Under the pieces are notes generated by a model, which searched no databases, was not told the origin of the DNA, and was given only the letters and a program-made list of their open reading frames with translations. Made by a program: the position numbers and the translations under genes. A DNA stretch of 64,000 bases from Bacteroidota bacterium (lineage in GTDB: Bacteria; Bacteroidota; Bacteroidia; Flavobacteriales_D; Crocinitomicaceae), in contig JAJRQQ010000079.1 of the NCBI GenBank assembly GCA_024280155.1, forward strand, positions 1 to 64,000, given 5' to 3'. Below are positions 25,870-35,626 of the stretch, in pieces. Within the stretch, counting starts at the first letter, position 1. Every line of letters starts with the position of its first letter.

Positions 25870-26796
25870 TTGCTTAAAACTATAAAAAATAACAAGATTC
25901 TGTTCACTTTCTTCAAAGTGATTTTGTTTGGATTGGTTTTATTTATCCTCTACAAGCAGATGTCAAGTATAGATGAGGTGACTTGGAAGGAATTCTCGTT
26001 GAAACATCCTTTAGCGTTGGGGGCGATGATTATTCTAGTTGTACCAAATTTAGGAATCGAATTTTTGAAATGGAAATTGACGTTGAAAACACTTTCTGTA
26101 CCGAGTGAAAAGTCAGATCGGGTTCAATCGTTTTTAGCAGGAGTTGTGATGCAAATGGTAACTCCGAATATGTTGGGTAATTTTTTAGGTAGAATTTTTT
26201 ATTACCAAAGAAGGTATCGTGTGCAGATCATCCTTTTAACTTTACTTTCAAATTTTGCACAATACATCGCAAGTCTAACCTTCGGTTTTGTATCGGTCTT
26301 ACTTCTAAGTGGTTTGCTCATTCTGGATGACCAATACTTTATTGTTCCTATTATTTCAATTGGTTTAGCGGTTTCATTTCTCATCTTTTTCTTCTTTGAA
26401 AAAGTGTTAAACAAAATTAAGAAACGACAGTATGCTGTTCAGTTGAAGCAAAATTTAAAGCAAAACAAAGATTATCGCTTTAAGTTGCTGTTGTTTAGTT
26501 TTACTCGTTTTATCGTTTTTACCACACAATATGTTTTGTTAATGTATGCTTTTGGCGAAAAGGTGAATGGAGAATTGGTTTTAGCGATTTGGCAACTCTA
26601 TCTTCTGACTATTATTGCGCCATCATTGTTTTTAGGAAAGGTTGGGGTGAAGGAGTCCATTGCATTAGTTGTATTGGGCAGTATCGGAGTGAATGAATTT
26701 TCTATTTTATTTGCATCGTTAACGGTTTGGTTAGTGAATAATATTGCTCCTGCAATGTTTGGATTAATCATTACTAAAAATCGAACAAGAAAATGA
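25870..26796 (+). CDS. Flippase-like membrane protein (lysylphosphatidylglycerol synthase TM / UPF0104 family)
   Basis: Polytopic membrane protein of 308 residues with about eight helices; conserved blocks include WKLTLKTLS near 60, GNFLGRIFYYQRR (near 102-114), FTRFIVFTTQY and KVGVKESIAL near 258. Members of this family include flippase-like proteins and the membrane domain of MprF; the substrate is unknown. The frame opens with TTG at 25870 and I see no better start upstream, leaving just 13 bases to ruvC. The downstream glycosyltransferase overlaps it by 4 bases, so they probably handle the same lipid-linked glycan. Confidence 0.8.
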   Translation: MLKTIKNNKILFTFFKVILFGLVLFILYKQMSSIDEVTWKEFSLKHPLALGAMIILVVPNLGIEFLKWKLTLKTLSVPSEKSDRVQSFLAGVVMQMVTPNMLGNFLGRIFYYQRRYRVQIILLTLLSNFAQYIASLTFGFVSVLLLSGLLILDDQYFIVPIISIGLAVSFLIFFFFEKVLNKIKKRQYAVQLKQNLKQNKDYRFKLLLFSFTRFIVFTTQYVLLMYAFGEKVNGELVLAIWQLYLLTIIAPSLFLGKVGVKESIALVVLGSIGVNEFSILFASLTVWLVNNIAPAMFGLIITKNRTRK

Positions 26797-27905
26797 CTGT
26801 TTTTATTCTCATCTTCTTTATTCTTTACGGTTCTCTTTTGGGGGCAATCGCTTTTATTGGTTTTTTTAAGCAAAAAAGAAAGGAGAATGAATACCAAAGA
26901 GGAGAAAGGATCGATCTCTGTGAAATTACTGTTCTTATCCCGTTTAGAAATGAAGAACATCGGATTTTAGCTCTACTAGATAGCATTAATACTTCAAATG
27001 TATTACCAAAAAATTTCGTGTTTATCGATGATCATTCTTCAGATAACACTATTGAATTAATTCATCAGCAATTAAAAAATGTCACTTATCAGGTTGTTTC
27101 TTTGTCCAAAGAATTAACAGGGAAGAAAAAAGCATTGCGTTTTGCTATTGAACAAGTTGAAACAGAATACGTTCTGACCATTGATGCAGATGTTTTTTTT
27201 GAATCAAATTATTTTGAATCAATTTCGAAGTTAGAAAAATCGGAGATGTATATTTTGCCTGCAATAATGGTGGCAAAAAAACCTTTCGAATATTTATATG
27301 AAGTTGATTTAATTTTAGTCAATGCTTTGAATGCTGGATTAGCAGGAATTCTTCGACCGATTATTTGTAGTGGGGCAAATTTGTTGTACAAAAAAGAAAC
27401 TTTTGATGAAGTCGATGATTTTAGTTCGCACGGACATATGGCAAGTGGAGATGATACTTATTTGTTGCGTGATTTTAGAGAGAATGGGAAAGAAGTCCGA
27501 TTGATTTCAGATGCTAAATTTGCGATTAAAACAGAGACACCTCAATCTTTTCGTGAATTTATTGACCAACGCTTGCGTTGGATTGGTAAGACGGGTGATT
27601 TGAAAGACAACCTAAGTTCTAGTCTTGCTGTTTTACAAACTATTCTGACCTTCACTTTCTTTTTAGCATTAATTTATACTGCATCAAAATCAGATTGGAG
27701 AAACTTAGCCATTCTTTTAGGTGTAAAAACGGTTATTGATATGTTTATTTTTTCGCCCTATTTCTTTCGGATTAAAAGAAAAATTACTTGGGCTGTTATC
27801 CCAATTTATGAATTGCTTTTTCCGATTTATTCGTTATTGATTCTTTTGTTGGTTTTTGTTTATAAACCGACGTGGAAGGGAAGGCAAATTTATGCAAGAA
27901 AATAG
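26793..27905 (+). CDS. Glycosyltransferase family 2 membrane protein
   Basis: 370-residue processive-type GT2: an N-terminal helix (1-25), a GT-A domain with TVLIPFRNEE (near 47), DDHSSDN (near 78), the DAD motif in LTIDADVFF (near 130), and the QRLRW acceptor motif (near 265), then three C-terminal helices (about 285-365). It is likely to build a surface or lipid-linked polysaccharide. It overlaps the flippase-like gene by 4 bases. Its stop TAG is inside a 40-base perfect palindrome. Confidence 0.88.
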   Translation: MTVFILIFFILYGSLLGAIAFIGFFKQKRKENEYQRGERIDLCEITVLIPFRNEEHRILALLDSINTSNVLPKNFVFIDDHSSDNTIELIHQQLKNVTYQVVSLSKELTGKKKALRFAIEQVETEYVLTIDADVFFESNYFESISKLEKSEMYILPAIMVAKKPFEYLYEVDLILVNALNAGLAGILRPIICSGANLLYKKETFDEVDDFSSHGHMASGDDTYLLRDFRENGKEVRLISDAKFAIKTETPQSFREFIDQRLRWIGKTGDLKDNLSSSLAVLQTILTFTFFLALIYTASKSDWRNLAILLGVKTVIDMFIFSPYFFRIKRKITWAVIPIYELLFPIYSLLILLLVFVYKPTWKGRQIYARK

Positions 27906-27938
27906 TACGGGCAGGTCGCGACCTGCCCGTACTATTTT
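27899..27938. repeat. 40-base perfect palindrome (REP-like), probable bidirectional terminator
   Basis: Two 20-base arms meet at TCGCGA with no loop; the GC-rich core is GGGCAGGTCGCGACCTGCCC and the outer part AAAATAGTAC mirrors to GTACTATTTT. It includes the glycosyltransferase stop codon and ends 13 bases before the convergent DUF3127 stop. The GC content is far above the surroundings, as in REP-type elements. Confidence 0.85.
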
Positions 27939-27951
27939 ATGGGTGACTATT

Positions 27952-28338
27952 TTAGAATGGTAAGTCGTCGTCTTCAGCAGGTTCTGTACTAGCAGTTGGA
28001 GCTGCGGCCGGTGTACTTTCCATATTCATTGCTGACGGTCCACCTTGGGGCATACCTTGAGCATCTTTTTCAATTCTCCAAGCATCTAATGTGTTGAAGT
28101 ATCTCACTTCTCCTTGAGGGCTTGTCCACTCACGTCCACGTAAGTTGAAAGATACAGTTACTTGGTCATTTTCATTGAATGCATCGAGCATCGCACATTT
28201 ATCTTGTGCTGCTTGAAACATAATATCTTGCGGATACATTCCTGTTCCTTCTGTTACTACGAATTCACGTACTGAAAATTTATCAGAAACCTTTCTCGTT
28301 TCTTTAATGATTTTGATTGTTCCTTTTAATTGGTACAT
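27952..28338 (-). CDS. DUF3127 protein, copy 2, with SSB-like acidic tail
   Basis: 128 residues. The first 94 are a DUF3127 domain, probably an OB-like beta barrel, nearly identical to the gene upstream (28364-28714). A linker rich in Ala, Pro and Thr follows, and the protein ends EDDDLPF, which closely resembles the C-terminal tip of SSB (DDDIPF) that recruits repair proteins. The layout of OB fold, flexible linker and acidic tip suggests a role at single-stranded DNA or RNA, but this is inference; DUF3127 has no established function that I know. Confidence 0.8.
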   Translation of the reverse strand: MYQLKGTIKIIKETRKVSDKFSVREFVVTEGTGMYPQDIMFQAAQDKCAMLDAFNENDQVTVSFNLRGREWTSPQGEVRYFNTLDAWRIEKDAQGMPQGGPSAMNMESTPAAAPTASTEPAEDDDLPF

Positions 28339-28363
28339 TTTTATTCTTCTTTTATTTGTTTAT

Positions 28364-28714
28364 TTAAAATGGTACGCCACCATCTTCTGTGTTTTCTGTT
28401 TCCATTGGTGAAGGACCACCTTGAGGCATTCCTTGACCATCTTTTTCAATTCTCCATGCATCTAAAGTGTTAAAATATTTCACTTCTCCCTGAGGACTTG
28501 TCCATTCACGACCACGTAAGTTGAAAGAAACGATTACTTGATCGTTTTCATTGACAGCATCTAACATCGCACATTTATCTTGCGCTGCTTGAAACATAAT
28601 ATCTTGAGGATACATTCCTGTACCTTCAGTTACAACGAATTCACGGACTGAAAATTTATCTGACACTTTTCTCGTTTCTTTAATGAGTTTTATGGTCCCT
28701 TTTAATTGATACAT
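28364..28714 (-). CDS. DUF3127 protein, copy 1
   Basis: 116 residues, with the first 94 differing from copy 2 at only a few positions (for example LIKETRK for IIKETRK, AVNENDQV for AFNENDQV). The tail is short and ends GGVPF, keeping the hydrophobic PF but less acid than copy 2. The 25-base gap to copy 2 and the high identity point to a recent tandem duplication with tail divergence. Confidence 0.8.
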   Translation of the reverse strand: MYQLKGTIKLIKETRKVSDKFSVREFVVTEGTGMYPQDIMFQAAQDKCAMLDAVNENDQVIVSFNLRGREWTSPQGEVKYFNTLDAWRIEKDGQGMPQGGPSPMETENTEDGGVPF

Positions 28715-28734
28715 AGATTTTAGGTTAATTTATT

Positions 28735-29631
28735 TTATCCGTTATTGAAAGAAAGCAATGTCATCCACGCTTCTTCAACTTTATTTTCTGTTAATAATTC
28801 TTTTGCTCTTTGGTGCAATTCCTTTTCCAATTGAATTGCATTTTCTTCTAAAGTAACAAAAAGTTCGCTCAATTCTATGAGTTTATATTCGTTTACATCC
28901 GTTTCGTTTGGAATTTCTTCAATATTTCCCAGTTGACCAAGGTCATTCCCTGTGAGAATTTCACTGTTTTTAATGTCTTCAGGAATTGTATCGAACCCTA
29001 CTCCGATTGTTGTGATTGGTTTCTCAATTTCAAACATAGAATTTTTATCTGCTCTACAATACCAATTGCCACCCATTCTTGCAACAAGATCAATTTTATG
29101 TTGGTCAATTGCACCATCAGAATTAAGAATAGACTCGTCAATGTGAATTTTTTGAACCTCACAAATGATAAGATTTCCAGCGCCACCTTCAGTACCTAAT
29201 TCTTTTACTTCAATTACTTTACATTCAAACTGAACAGGCGATTCTTTTACTCTTTTCGGTTGAATTGTTTCCGAATCGATAGGAGTAAAACCTGTTTTAG
29301 TGAATTCATCAACGTCAGGAGCAAAAGGCGAACTTGCCAAACTCATTTGGTGCACCATTTCATGAGTGACTACATTGATTACAACTTCAGGAACAATTTT
29401 TACATTGTTGTAAGTGTCTTTGGTTGTGTTCGTTCTGCCACTTCTAGCTGGAGAAAAAATCAATACCGGTGGATTTGCACTAAAAACATTGAAAAAAGAA
29501 AAAGGAGCAAGATTATCATTCCCTTCAGCATCTACAGTAGAAGCAAAAGCAATTGGTCTTGGTCCAATTGCCCCGAGTAAATAATGGTGCAATTTAGGGA
29601 TAGGAATTTCTTTAGGATCAATGGTTAACAT
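28735..29631 (-). CDS. Flavin reductase family protein
   Basis: 298 residues. The first 200 form a flavin reductase-like split barrel (RPIAFASTVDAEGNDNLAPF near 25-44, FFNVFSANPPVLIFSP, then VINVVTHEMVHQM near 85), expected to bind FMN. The C-terminal 90 residues (about 205-298) are charged and helical (LEKELHQRAKELL) and are not part of the classic domain. It is expected to be cytoplasmic. The partner oxygenase, if any, is not nearby. Confidence 0.82.
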   Translation of the reverse strand: MLTIDPKEIPIPKLHHYLLGAIGPRPIAFASTVDAEGNDNLAPFSFFNVFSANPPVLIFSPARSGRTNTTKDTYNNVKIVPEVVINVVTHEMVHQMSLASSPFAPDVDEFTKTGFTPIDSETIQPKRVKESPVQFECKVIEVKELGTEGGAGNLIICEVQKIHIDESILNSDGAIDQHKIDLVARMGGNWYCRADKNSMFEIEKPITTIGVGFDTIPEDIKNSEILTGNDLGQLGNIEEIPNETDVNEYKLIELSELFVTLEENAIQLEKELHQRAKELLTENKVEEAWMTLLSFNNG

Positions 29632-29720
29632 AATTCAATCTTTTTGTAGCGACAAAGTTACGTTGTTTTTTACGGAATTTGACAAATACTTAGAATAGTT
29701 TTTCAACATTTTACACACAA

Positions 29721-29749
29721 AAAAAGCCAACTGTAAAAGTTGGCTTTTT
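29721..29749. terminator. Intrinsic terminator
   Basis: AAAAAGCCAACT pairs with AGTTGGCTTTTT around a 5-base loop. It lies just past the 3' end of the 29766-30302 gene on the minus strand. Confidence 0.8.
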
Positions 29750-29765
29750 GAAAGGGTTATCCTTA

Positions 29766-30302
29766 TTAAAGAGCGTCTTTTGCTTCGTGAAAGTCAGACA
29801 AAGCAGCGCCAAAAGCATCTTGCTTTTCGTATATTTTATCTTCAATTGGTAAAATTGTTTTTTCAAATTGTTTATCTTCAGCATCAGTCCAATCAGATTT
29901 TATCAACAAATCAGCATTTTCTTTTGCGATATTGCAATAATCAATGATTGCTTGAAAATATTCAATGGCTGCAGTTTTTGTTATGTTTGCTGGTTCTTCA
30001 AGTTTCTCAGCATTAGTGCCAGTGATTTGATGAGCGTTTACTTCTGCAATCATATCATTTATTTCTGCAGTGACTTCATCTATTTTATTTGAAAATCCGT
30101 TCGCATCAAGATCTGTTTCTTCTGCTTCAATGATGCTTTCAAATTTTTCATTGGCATTTTCTGTATGTGAAATCATGATGTCATACCATTCCTCACTTGA
30201 AACTTCGATAGGTTCTCTTTCTTCAATGGAAGAGTTAGAGTCTCCGCAAGAAGAAAATATGAACAAAGAAGTTGTAAGCAGGATAAATAATAAATTTTTC
30301 AT
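29766..30302 (-). CDS. Hypothetical lipoprotein, helical
   Basis: 178-residue lipoprotein: a signal ending FSSC (Cys at 19), then an acidic, mostly helical domain with repeated Glu, Asp and Ala (SHTENANEKFESIIEAEE; QAIIDYCNIAKENADLL). No catalytic motif is visible. It has its own terminator. I do not recognise a named family. Confidence 0.65.
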   Translation of the reverse strand: MKNLLFILLTTSLFIFSSCGDSNSSIEEREPIEVSSEEWYDIMISHTENANEKFESIIEAEETDLDANGFSNKIDEVTAEINDMIAEVNAHQITGTNAEKLEEPANITKTAAIEYFQAIIDYCNIAKENADLLIKSDWTDAEDKQFEKTILPIEDKIYEKQDAFGAALSDFHEAKDAL

Positions 30303-30407
30303 GGAGTTTGTTTTATATTTTTTTGTACAAATATATGTTATTGTTCTTTAATTGATAATTAAAATGAAAAAAAATATTCAAATGTTTTACAATCTAAAAT
30401 AAATCAA

Positions 30408-30415
30408 TATCTTTG
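30408..30415 (+). promoter_or_regulatory. -7 box for tRNA-Leu
   Basis: TATCTTTG matches TAnnTTTG, 35 bases before the tRNA 5' end. Confidence 0.6.
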
Positions 30416-30450
30416 CACTCCATTTTAAAAGGAATGGAATTTGAAATATT

Positions 30451-30532
30451 GCGGATGTGGTGAAATTGGTAGACACGCTAGACTTAGGATCTAGTGCCGC
30501 GAGGTGTGTGGGTTCGAGTCCCTCCATCCGCA
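30451..30532 (+). tRNA. tRNA-Leu (anticodon TAG)
   Basis: The acceptor stem GCGGATG pairs with CATCCGC, discriminator A. The anticodon stem CTAGA/TCTAG closes the loop CTTAGGA, giving anticodon TAG (reads CUA/CUG). A T-arm GGTTCGAGTCC and an extended variable arm are present, as in leucine tRNAs. CCA is not encoded. Confidence 0.95.
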
Positions 30533-30601
30533 CTGAATAGGATGGTATAAGATAGACTTATACCATTTTTTTTTAATAAAGAATTAGTAAATAAAAAAAG
30601 T

Positions 30602-31954
30602 ATGAATATTGTTCGTGAAGACATCGATGCATTAAATGCAACTTTAACTGTTAAGGTTGCTCCTGAAGATTACCAAGGTAAAGTAGATGAAGTTATACAA
30701 AAATACCGTAAAACTGCTAAAATTCCTGGTTTTAGAGATGGTAAGATCCCAATGGGTATGATCAAGAAGCAATATGGAACAACTGTTTTATCGGATGAGC
30801 TTAATAAAGTTGTGAATGAATCACTTCAAAAATTCATCACTGATAACAAAATTGAAATTCTTGGAAACCCCATTCCTTCTGAGGAAAAAGGGTTTGATGG
30901 CGATTTTAAAAACCCAGGAGAATTCACTTTTACATACGATTTAGGTTTAGCTCCTGAAATTAAAATTTCTCTTTCAGTAAAAAATAAATTCGATTACAAT
31001 AAAGTGAGAATTGACAAGAAATTAATCGACAAACAAGTTGATGATTTACGTCGTCGTTACGGGAAATTAATTTCACTTGAAGAGGTCGGAGAAAAAGACA
31101 TGATTTTAGCTCAGTTTGTTGAATTAAATGATGATGATTCAATCAAAGAAAGCGGTATTCTTCATTCTTCTACAATTTCAATGGAATTTGTTGAAGATAA
31201 AAAAACAAGCAAAGAATTAATAGGGAAGAAAGTTGGTGATAAAGTAATTGTTGACCCTGCTAAAGTTTCTAAAGGTGGAAAAGATACAGCGGCAATGCTT
31301 GGTGTTTCTGAAGAGGAATTAGCGAATGTTTCTGAGAAGTTTCAAATGACAATCACTGAGATTAAAGGAATGGAGTTGGCTGAGTTGAATACAGAATTGT
31401 ATGACAAGCTTTTTGGACCTGATACTATAAAAGACGAGAAAGAATTAAGGGCTAGAGTAAAGAAAGATTTAGAGGAAATGTTTGTCAATGATTCTGATAA
31501 GCTGTTAACTCGTGCAGTATATGACAACTTAATCGAGAAAACGAAAGTTGAATTGCCAGATGCTTGTATGAAACGTTGGATTAAATTGTCAAACGAAAAA
31601 AACATTTCTGATGAGCAAATTGAAGCAGAGTACGGTGGATATGCGAAAGGTTTGAAATGGCAATTGATTCAAGGGAAGATTTTTAAAGATAACGATATCA
31701 AAGTAGACCACGCAGAGGTTGTTGAGTTCACAAAAGGTCTTTTGGTAAGCAACTACGCTCAATACGGTATGCCAGCACCAGAAGACAAAGAGTTAACTGC
31801 TTCGGCTATGCAAGTGTTGCAAAACCAAGAAGAGGCAAATCGTATCTATGATATGTTAGGTGAGCAAAAGTTGACTAAATTCTTCAAAGGGACTGTTAAA
31901 TTAAATGAAAAAGAGATTTCTTACGACAAATTTGTAGAATTGGCCTCAAAATAA
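30602..31954 (+). CDS. tig: Trigger factor, ribosome-associated chaperone
   Basis: Cytosolic chaperone that binds at the ribosome exit tunnel and cradles nascent chains; 450 residues. The ribosome-binding loop is KIPGFRDGKIPMGMIKKQYG (about 41-60), close to the GFRxGxxP signature. A central FKBP-like PPIase region (about 150-245) is weakly conserved, as in Bacteroidota, and the C-terminal helical arms follow. It is transcribed downstream of tRNA-Leu, with a terminator after it. Confidence 0.93.
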   Translation: MNIVREDIDALNATLTVKVAPEDYQGKVDEVIQKYRKTAKIPGFRDGKIPMGMIKKQYGTTVLSDELNKVVNESLQKFITDNKIEILGNPIPSEEKGFDGDFKNPGEFTFTYDLGLAPEIKISLSVKNKFDYNKVRIDKKLIDKQVDDLRRRYGKLISLEEVGEKDMILAQFVELNDDDSIKESGILHSSTISMEFVEDKKTSKELIGKKVGDKVIVDPAKVSKGGKDTAAMLGVSEEELANVSEKFQMTITEIKGMELAELNTELYDKLFGPDTIKDEKELRARVKKDLEEMFVNDSDKLLTRAVYDNLIEKTKVELPDACMKRWIKLSNEKNISDEQIEAEYGGYAKGLKWQLIQGKIFKDNDIKVDHAEVVEFTKGLLVSNYAQYGMPAPEDKELTASAMQVLQNQEEANRIYDMLGEQKLTKFFKGTVKLNEKEISYDKFVELASK

Positions 31955-31975
31955 TTGATTCAAATAGAATATGAG

Positions 31976-32001
31976 AAAGGTGAAGTGAAAGCTTCACCTT
32001 T
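31976..32001 (+). terminator. Intrinsic terminator of tig
   Basis: AAAGGTGAAG pairs with CTTCACCTTT around TGAAAG, followed by more T's. Confidence 0.85.
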
Positions 32002-32051
32002 TTTTTGAATTTTTTTGAATTCATTGAAGGTAAATAAAACTACTTCTAAAA

Positions 32052-32082
32052 TTGATATTCTCTTAAGAGTTGACTAAATTTG
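32052..32082 (+). promoter_or_regulatory. Promoter of the isocitrate dehydrogenase gene
   Basis: TTG (32052-32054), 20 bases, then TAAATTTG (32075-32082). This leaves a leader of about 60 bases before the ATG at 32151. Confidence 0.55.
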
Positions 32083-32150
32083 TTTCTCTAATAATTTACA
32101 TACTCGTCAACATTTCTACATTCTTATAGAAGGACGATAAAAAACATAAA

Positions 32151-34373
32151 ATGGCAAAAATCATTTACACTAAAACAGACGAAGCGCCAGCATTAGCGAC
32201 GCAATCTTTTTTACCGATTATCGAAGCTTTTTCTAAATCATCAGGTATTGATTTCGAAATTAGTGATATTTCCCTCGCTGGAAGAATCGTTGCTAAATTT
32301 GGATCTTATTTGAATGAAGACCAACGACAAGAAGATGCGCTGGATTTATTAGGTGAATTGGTTTTAAAAGATGGAACAAATATTATAAAACTTCCAAACA
32401 TTAGCGCGTCGACACCTCAACTGAAATCGGCAATTAAAGAATTGCAAGACAAAGGATATGCTATTCCTGATTTTCCTGATAGTCCTTCGAATGATAAAGA
32501 AAAAGAAATAAGAGCTGTTTATGATAAGTTAAAAGGTTCTGCGGTAAACCCTGTTTTGAGAGAGGGTAATTCTGACCGTCGTGCTCCAAAGCCAGTGAAA
32601 GAATATGCAAGAAAGAATCCTCATTCAATGGGAGAATGGTCTTCGGGTTCTAAAACTCATGTTTCACATATGCCTGATGGAGATTTTGTTTCAAATGAGA
32701 AATCAGTTACTTTTGAAAAAGCAGGAAATGTTACGATTGAGTTAACATCAAATAATGGTGTGAAAACAATTCTTAAGCAAAACACAGCTGTTCTTGAAAA
32801 CGAAATTATTGATGCATCAGTTTTAAGTAAAAATAAATTGGTTGCTTTTTTGGAAGAACAAATGAATGACGCGCAAGAAAAAGGTGTCTTATTCTCTGTT
32901 CATATGAAAGCAACCATGATGAAAGTTTCTGATCCAATTATTTTTGGACACGTTGTTAAGGTTTATTTCAAAGAATTATTCGAAAAACATGGTTCAACTT
33001 TTGATGAACTTGGAATAAATGTAAACAATGGTTTTGGGAATTTGTTGAGCAACATTGAGCAACTTCCTGAAGATAAAAGAAAAGAAATTGAAGCAGATAT
33101 CGCTAAATGTTATGCAAGTCGCCCTGATTTAGCCATGGTGAATTCTGATAAAGGAATCACAAATCTAAATGTGCCAAGTGATGTAATTATCGATGCTTCC
33201 ATGCCTGCAATGATTCGTACTTCTGGTCAGATGTGGAATAAAGAAGGTCAACAACAAGATACGAAAGCAGTTATTCCAGATAACAGTTATGCTCAATTGT
33301 ATCGAGTTACAATTGATTTTTGCAAGAAAAATGGTGCTTTTGATCCAACGACGATGGGAACTGTTCCAAATGTTGGTTTAATGGCTCAAAAAGCAGAAGA
33401 ATATGGTTCGCATGATAAAACATTTGAGATTTCTACTAGTGGAGTTGTTCGCGTTATAGATGATAATGGTACGACTTTAATGGAACACAATGTTGAAGAA
33501 GGTGATATTTGGAGAATGTGTCAAGTAAAAGATGCACCAATTAGAGATTGGGTAAAATTGGCAGTATCTCGTGCAAAATCAACCAATTGGCCGACAATAT
33601 TTTGGCTGAATGAAACAAGAGCTCATGATGCTGAAATTATCAAGAAAGTAAACACTTATTTGGCAGAATTAGAAACTGAAGGACTAGATATTCGTATCAT
33701 GTCTCAAGTTGATGCTTGCGAGTTTACTTTAGAAAGAACAGCGAGAGGAGAAAATACAATTTCTGTAACTGGAAACGTTCTGCGTGATTATTTAACGGAC
33801 CTTTTCCCGATTCTTGAATTAGGTACAAGTGCAAAAATGCTTTCCATCGTTCCGTTAATGAATGGAGGAGGTCTTTTTGAAACGGGAGCAGGTGGTTCAG
33901 CTCCGAAACACGTCGAACAATTCACAAAAGAAGGACATTTACGTTGGGATTCTCTTGGAGAGTTTTTAGCACTAGCAATGTCCTTTGAATACCTTTCGGA
34001 GAAAGAAAACAATGACAAAGCAAAAATTCTTGGAGAAACGTTAGATGCTGCGACTTCTCGTTTTTTGAACAATGACAAATCACCATCTCGTAAAGTTGGG
34101 GAATTAGACAATAGAGGCTCTCATTTCTACTTAGCAATGTATTGGGCAGATGAATTAGCGAAGCAAAAAGAGGATGAAGATCTTCGTAAACAGTTCAAAC
34201 ACATTGCCGAAGAATTGGCAACGAACGAAGCTACAATCGTTAATGAATTGAATAAAGCTCAAGGGACACCAGTTAATCTAAATGGATATTATTTTGGGGA
34301 TGATAATTTGATCGCTGAAGCAATGAGACCAAGTAAAACATTGAATACAATTATTGAGGAAATAAATAAATAA
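32151..34373 (+). CDS. icd: NADP-dependent isocitrate dehydrogenase, monomeric type
   Basis: TCA-cycle enzyme that converts isocitrate to 2-oxoglutarate with NADP reduction. At 740 residues it is the monomeric (IDH-II) class, unrelated in length to the dimeric enzyme. Family blocks: [20 protein letters not shown] at the N-terminus, [32 protein letters not shown] near 120-150, [15 protein letters not shown] near 260, [14 protein letters not shown], and the substrate and metal region [19 protein letters not shown] near 575. It is a single-gene unit with its own promoter and a strong terminator. Confidence 0.96.
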   Translation: MAKIIYTKTDEAPALATQSFLPIIEAFSKSSGIDFEISDISLAGRIVAKFGSYLNEDQRQEDALDLLGELVLKDGTNIIKLPNISASTPQLKSAIKELQDKGYAIPDFPDSPSNDKEKEIRAVYDKLKGSAVNPVLREGNSDRRAPKPVKEYARKNPHSMGEWSSGSKTHVSHMPDGDFVSNEKSVTFEKAGNVTIELTSNNGVKTILKQNTAVLENEIIDASVLSKNKLVAFLEEQMNDAQEKGVLFSVHMKATMMKVSDPIIFGHVVKVYFKELFEKHGSTFDELGINVNNGFGNLLSNIEQLPEDKRKEIEADIAKCYASRPDLAMVNSDKGITNLNVPSDVIIDASMPAMIRTSGQMWNKEGQQQDTKAVIPDNSYAQLYRVTIDFCKKNGAFDPTTMGTVPNVGLMAQKAEEYGSHDKTFEISTSGVVRVIDDNGTTLMEHNVEEGDIWRMCQVKDAPIRDWVKLAVSRAKSTNWPTIFWLNETRAHDAEIIKKVNTYLAELETEGLDIRIMSQVDACEFTLERTARGENTISVTGNVLRDYLTDLFPILELGTSAKMLSIVPLMNGGGLFETGAGGSAPKHVEQFTKEGHLRWDSLGEFLALAMSFEYLSEKENNDKAKILGETLDAATSRFLNNDKSPSRKVGELDNRGSHFYLAMYWADELAKQKEDEDLRKQFKHIAEELATNEATIVNELNKAQGTPVNLNGYYFGDDNLIAEAMRPSKTLNTIIEEINK

Positions 34374-34385
34374 CTTGTTTTTTTG

Positions 34386-34429
34386 AAAATGAGAAAGGCT
34401 TTGATTGATTTCAAAGCCTTTCTCATTTT
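34386..34429. terminator. Bidirectional intrinsic terminator
   Basis: A 19-base perfect stem starting AAAATGAGAAAGGCTTTGA with a 6-base loop and A/T runs at both ends, between convergent icd and the multicopper oxidase gene. Confidence 0.9.
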
Positions 34430-34444
34430 AAGGAATGAATAATT

Positions 34445-35626
34445 TTATTGTTTCACCAACTTGTATGAATTCCCTTTGTATCGAATAATGTAAATTCCAT
34501 CTGAATACTTACTCAAATCGATATGTTGTGATTGACTACTAAGTATAGTTTCTCCCATGAGATTCATTATTTTATATTCTTCCTCAAAAATTGTAGAAGT
34601 AAAAAATTGCCCATCGTTAGAAGGGTTCGGGTAGAATAAAATAAAATTAATATTGCTTTCATCTAAGCCAACTTGAGATAATTGAATGGTTAGTGTCTGC
34701 GTAGAATGAACGACTTGTGTGTTTAAATCAAAATATTCAACTTGCACTAGATAATTTGCATCCGTTCCCGTTTTAATCATTGTTCCATAACGCTCGCCAG
34801 GTAGAACTTCTACTGTGTCCCCAATTTGTTGTTGAGGCAAAGGTCTTCCGTCACTAGAAATTGTTCTTGCATTTAATGAACTTGGGAAAATATAACGTAC
34901 ACCGTAATAACCAATGTTAACGAGTCTTGTATAAACATCTTCATTCGGTAAAGCGTAATTATAATTTGCAGGGTCTGCTAACTGAGAATCTGATTTACCA
35001 TTGATGAGGAAGTATTGTGGAGCATAAACATCGGGTACAGCAACTGGTTGAGGGGTTGCTGCATCATACAGATGGTTTAAGACAGAGTTTTTATGCCAAA
35101 AAGTATCAATTTCAGAAGCATTCCAAACAAAATCTCGACCGTATTGTTCACCACCAGCCCATGTTAAATAACTGTTCTCTTGAGGGTGAACGACAATGAC
35201 TCCATACATACCCGCTTGAACATGTAGTGTGGATACAACGTGACAATGGTAAATGTATGTTCCCGCATGAGGAGCTTTGAAACGATAGAAGCCATGTTCG
35301 GCATGGTTTACTTGGAATGATAAACTCGGAACCCCATCATTTTCTTGATCAACATCCAACCCATGTAAATGAATTGTATGAGGGGCACCTTGTGACATAT
35401 TCAAGAAATCAATGAGAACACTATCACCTTCGATCATGTGTAAAATGGGACCTGGTATTTCTATAATATCAGAAGTGTTGTTAGCAAATCCAAATATTCG
35501 CGGAAACGCACCATCATGTAGCAGAATATTACCAGTACTTCTTCCTACAATTAATTGAGTGTAATCAATTTGAGAAAAGCTCGAAATAGAATTGGCTATA
35601 ATTATTAATATGAATATAATTCTCAT
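34445..35626 (-). CDS. Two-domain multicopper oxidase-like protein with T1 copper site and T9SS sorting domain
   Basis: Secreted cupredoxin protein, 393 residues with a signal peptide ending SSFSQ. Domain 1 (about 20-150) has HTIHLHG (H83, H86, H88) and YHCHVVSTLHVQAGM (H127, C128, H129, H135, M140), which is a full type 1 site plus two HxH pairs. Domain 2 (about 170-310) has cupredoxin strands but no HxH pairs. The C-terminus from FYPNPSNDG is a T9SS type A sorting domain. A laccase needs four HxH pairs for its trinuclear site; only two are here, and the missing two are in the upstream partner gene. The 4-base overlap with that gene suggests coupled synthesis. Confidence 0.85.
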   Translation of the reverse strand: MRIIFILIIIANSISSFSQIDYTQLIVGRSTGNILLHDGAFPRIFGFANNTSDIIEIPGPILHMIEGDSVLIDFLNMSQGAPHTIHLHGLDVDQENDGVPSLSFQVNHAEHGFYRFKAPHAGTYIYHCHVVSTLHVQAGMYGVIVVHPQENSYLTWAGGEQYGRDFVWNASEIDTFWHKNSVLNHLYDAATPQPVAVPDVYAPQYFLINGKSDSQLADPANYNYALPNEDVYTRLVNIGYYGVRYIFPSSLNARTISSDGRPLPQQQIGDTVEVLPGERYGTMIKTGTDANYLVQVEYFDLNTQVVHSTQTLTIQLSQVGLDESNINFILFYPNPSNDGQFFTSTIFEEEYKIMNLMGETILSSQSQHIDLSKYSDGIYIIRYKGNSYKLVKQ

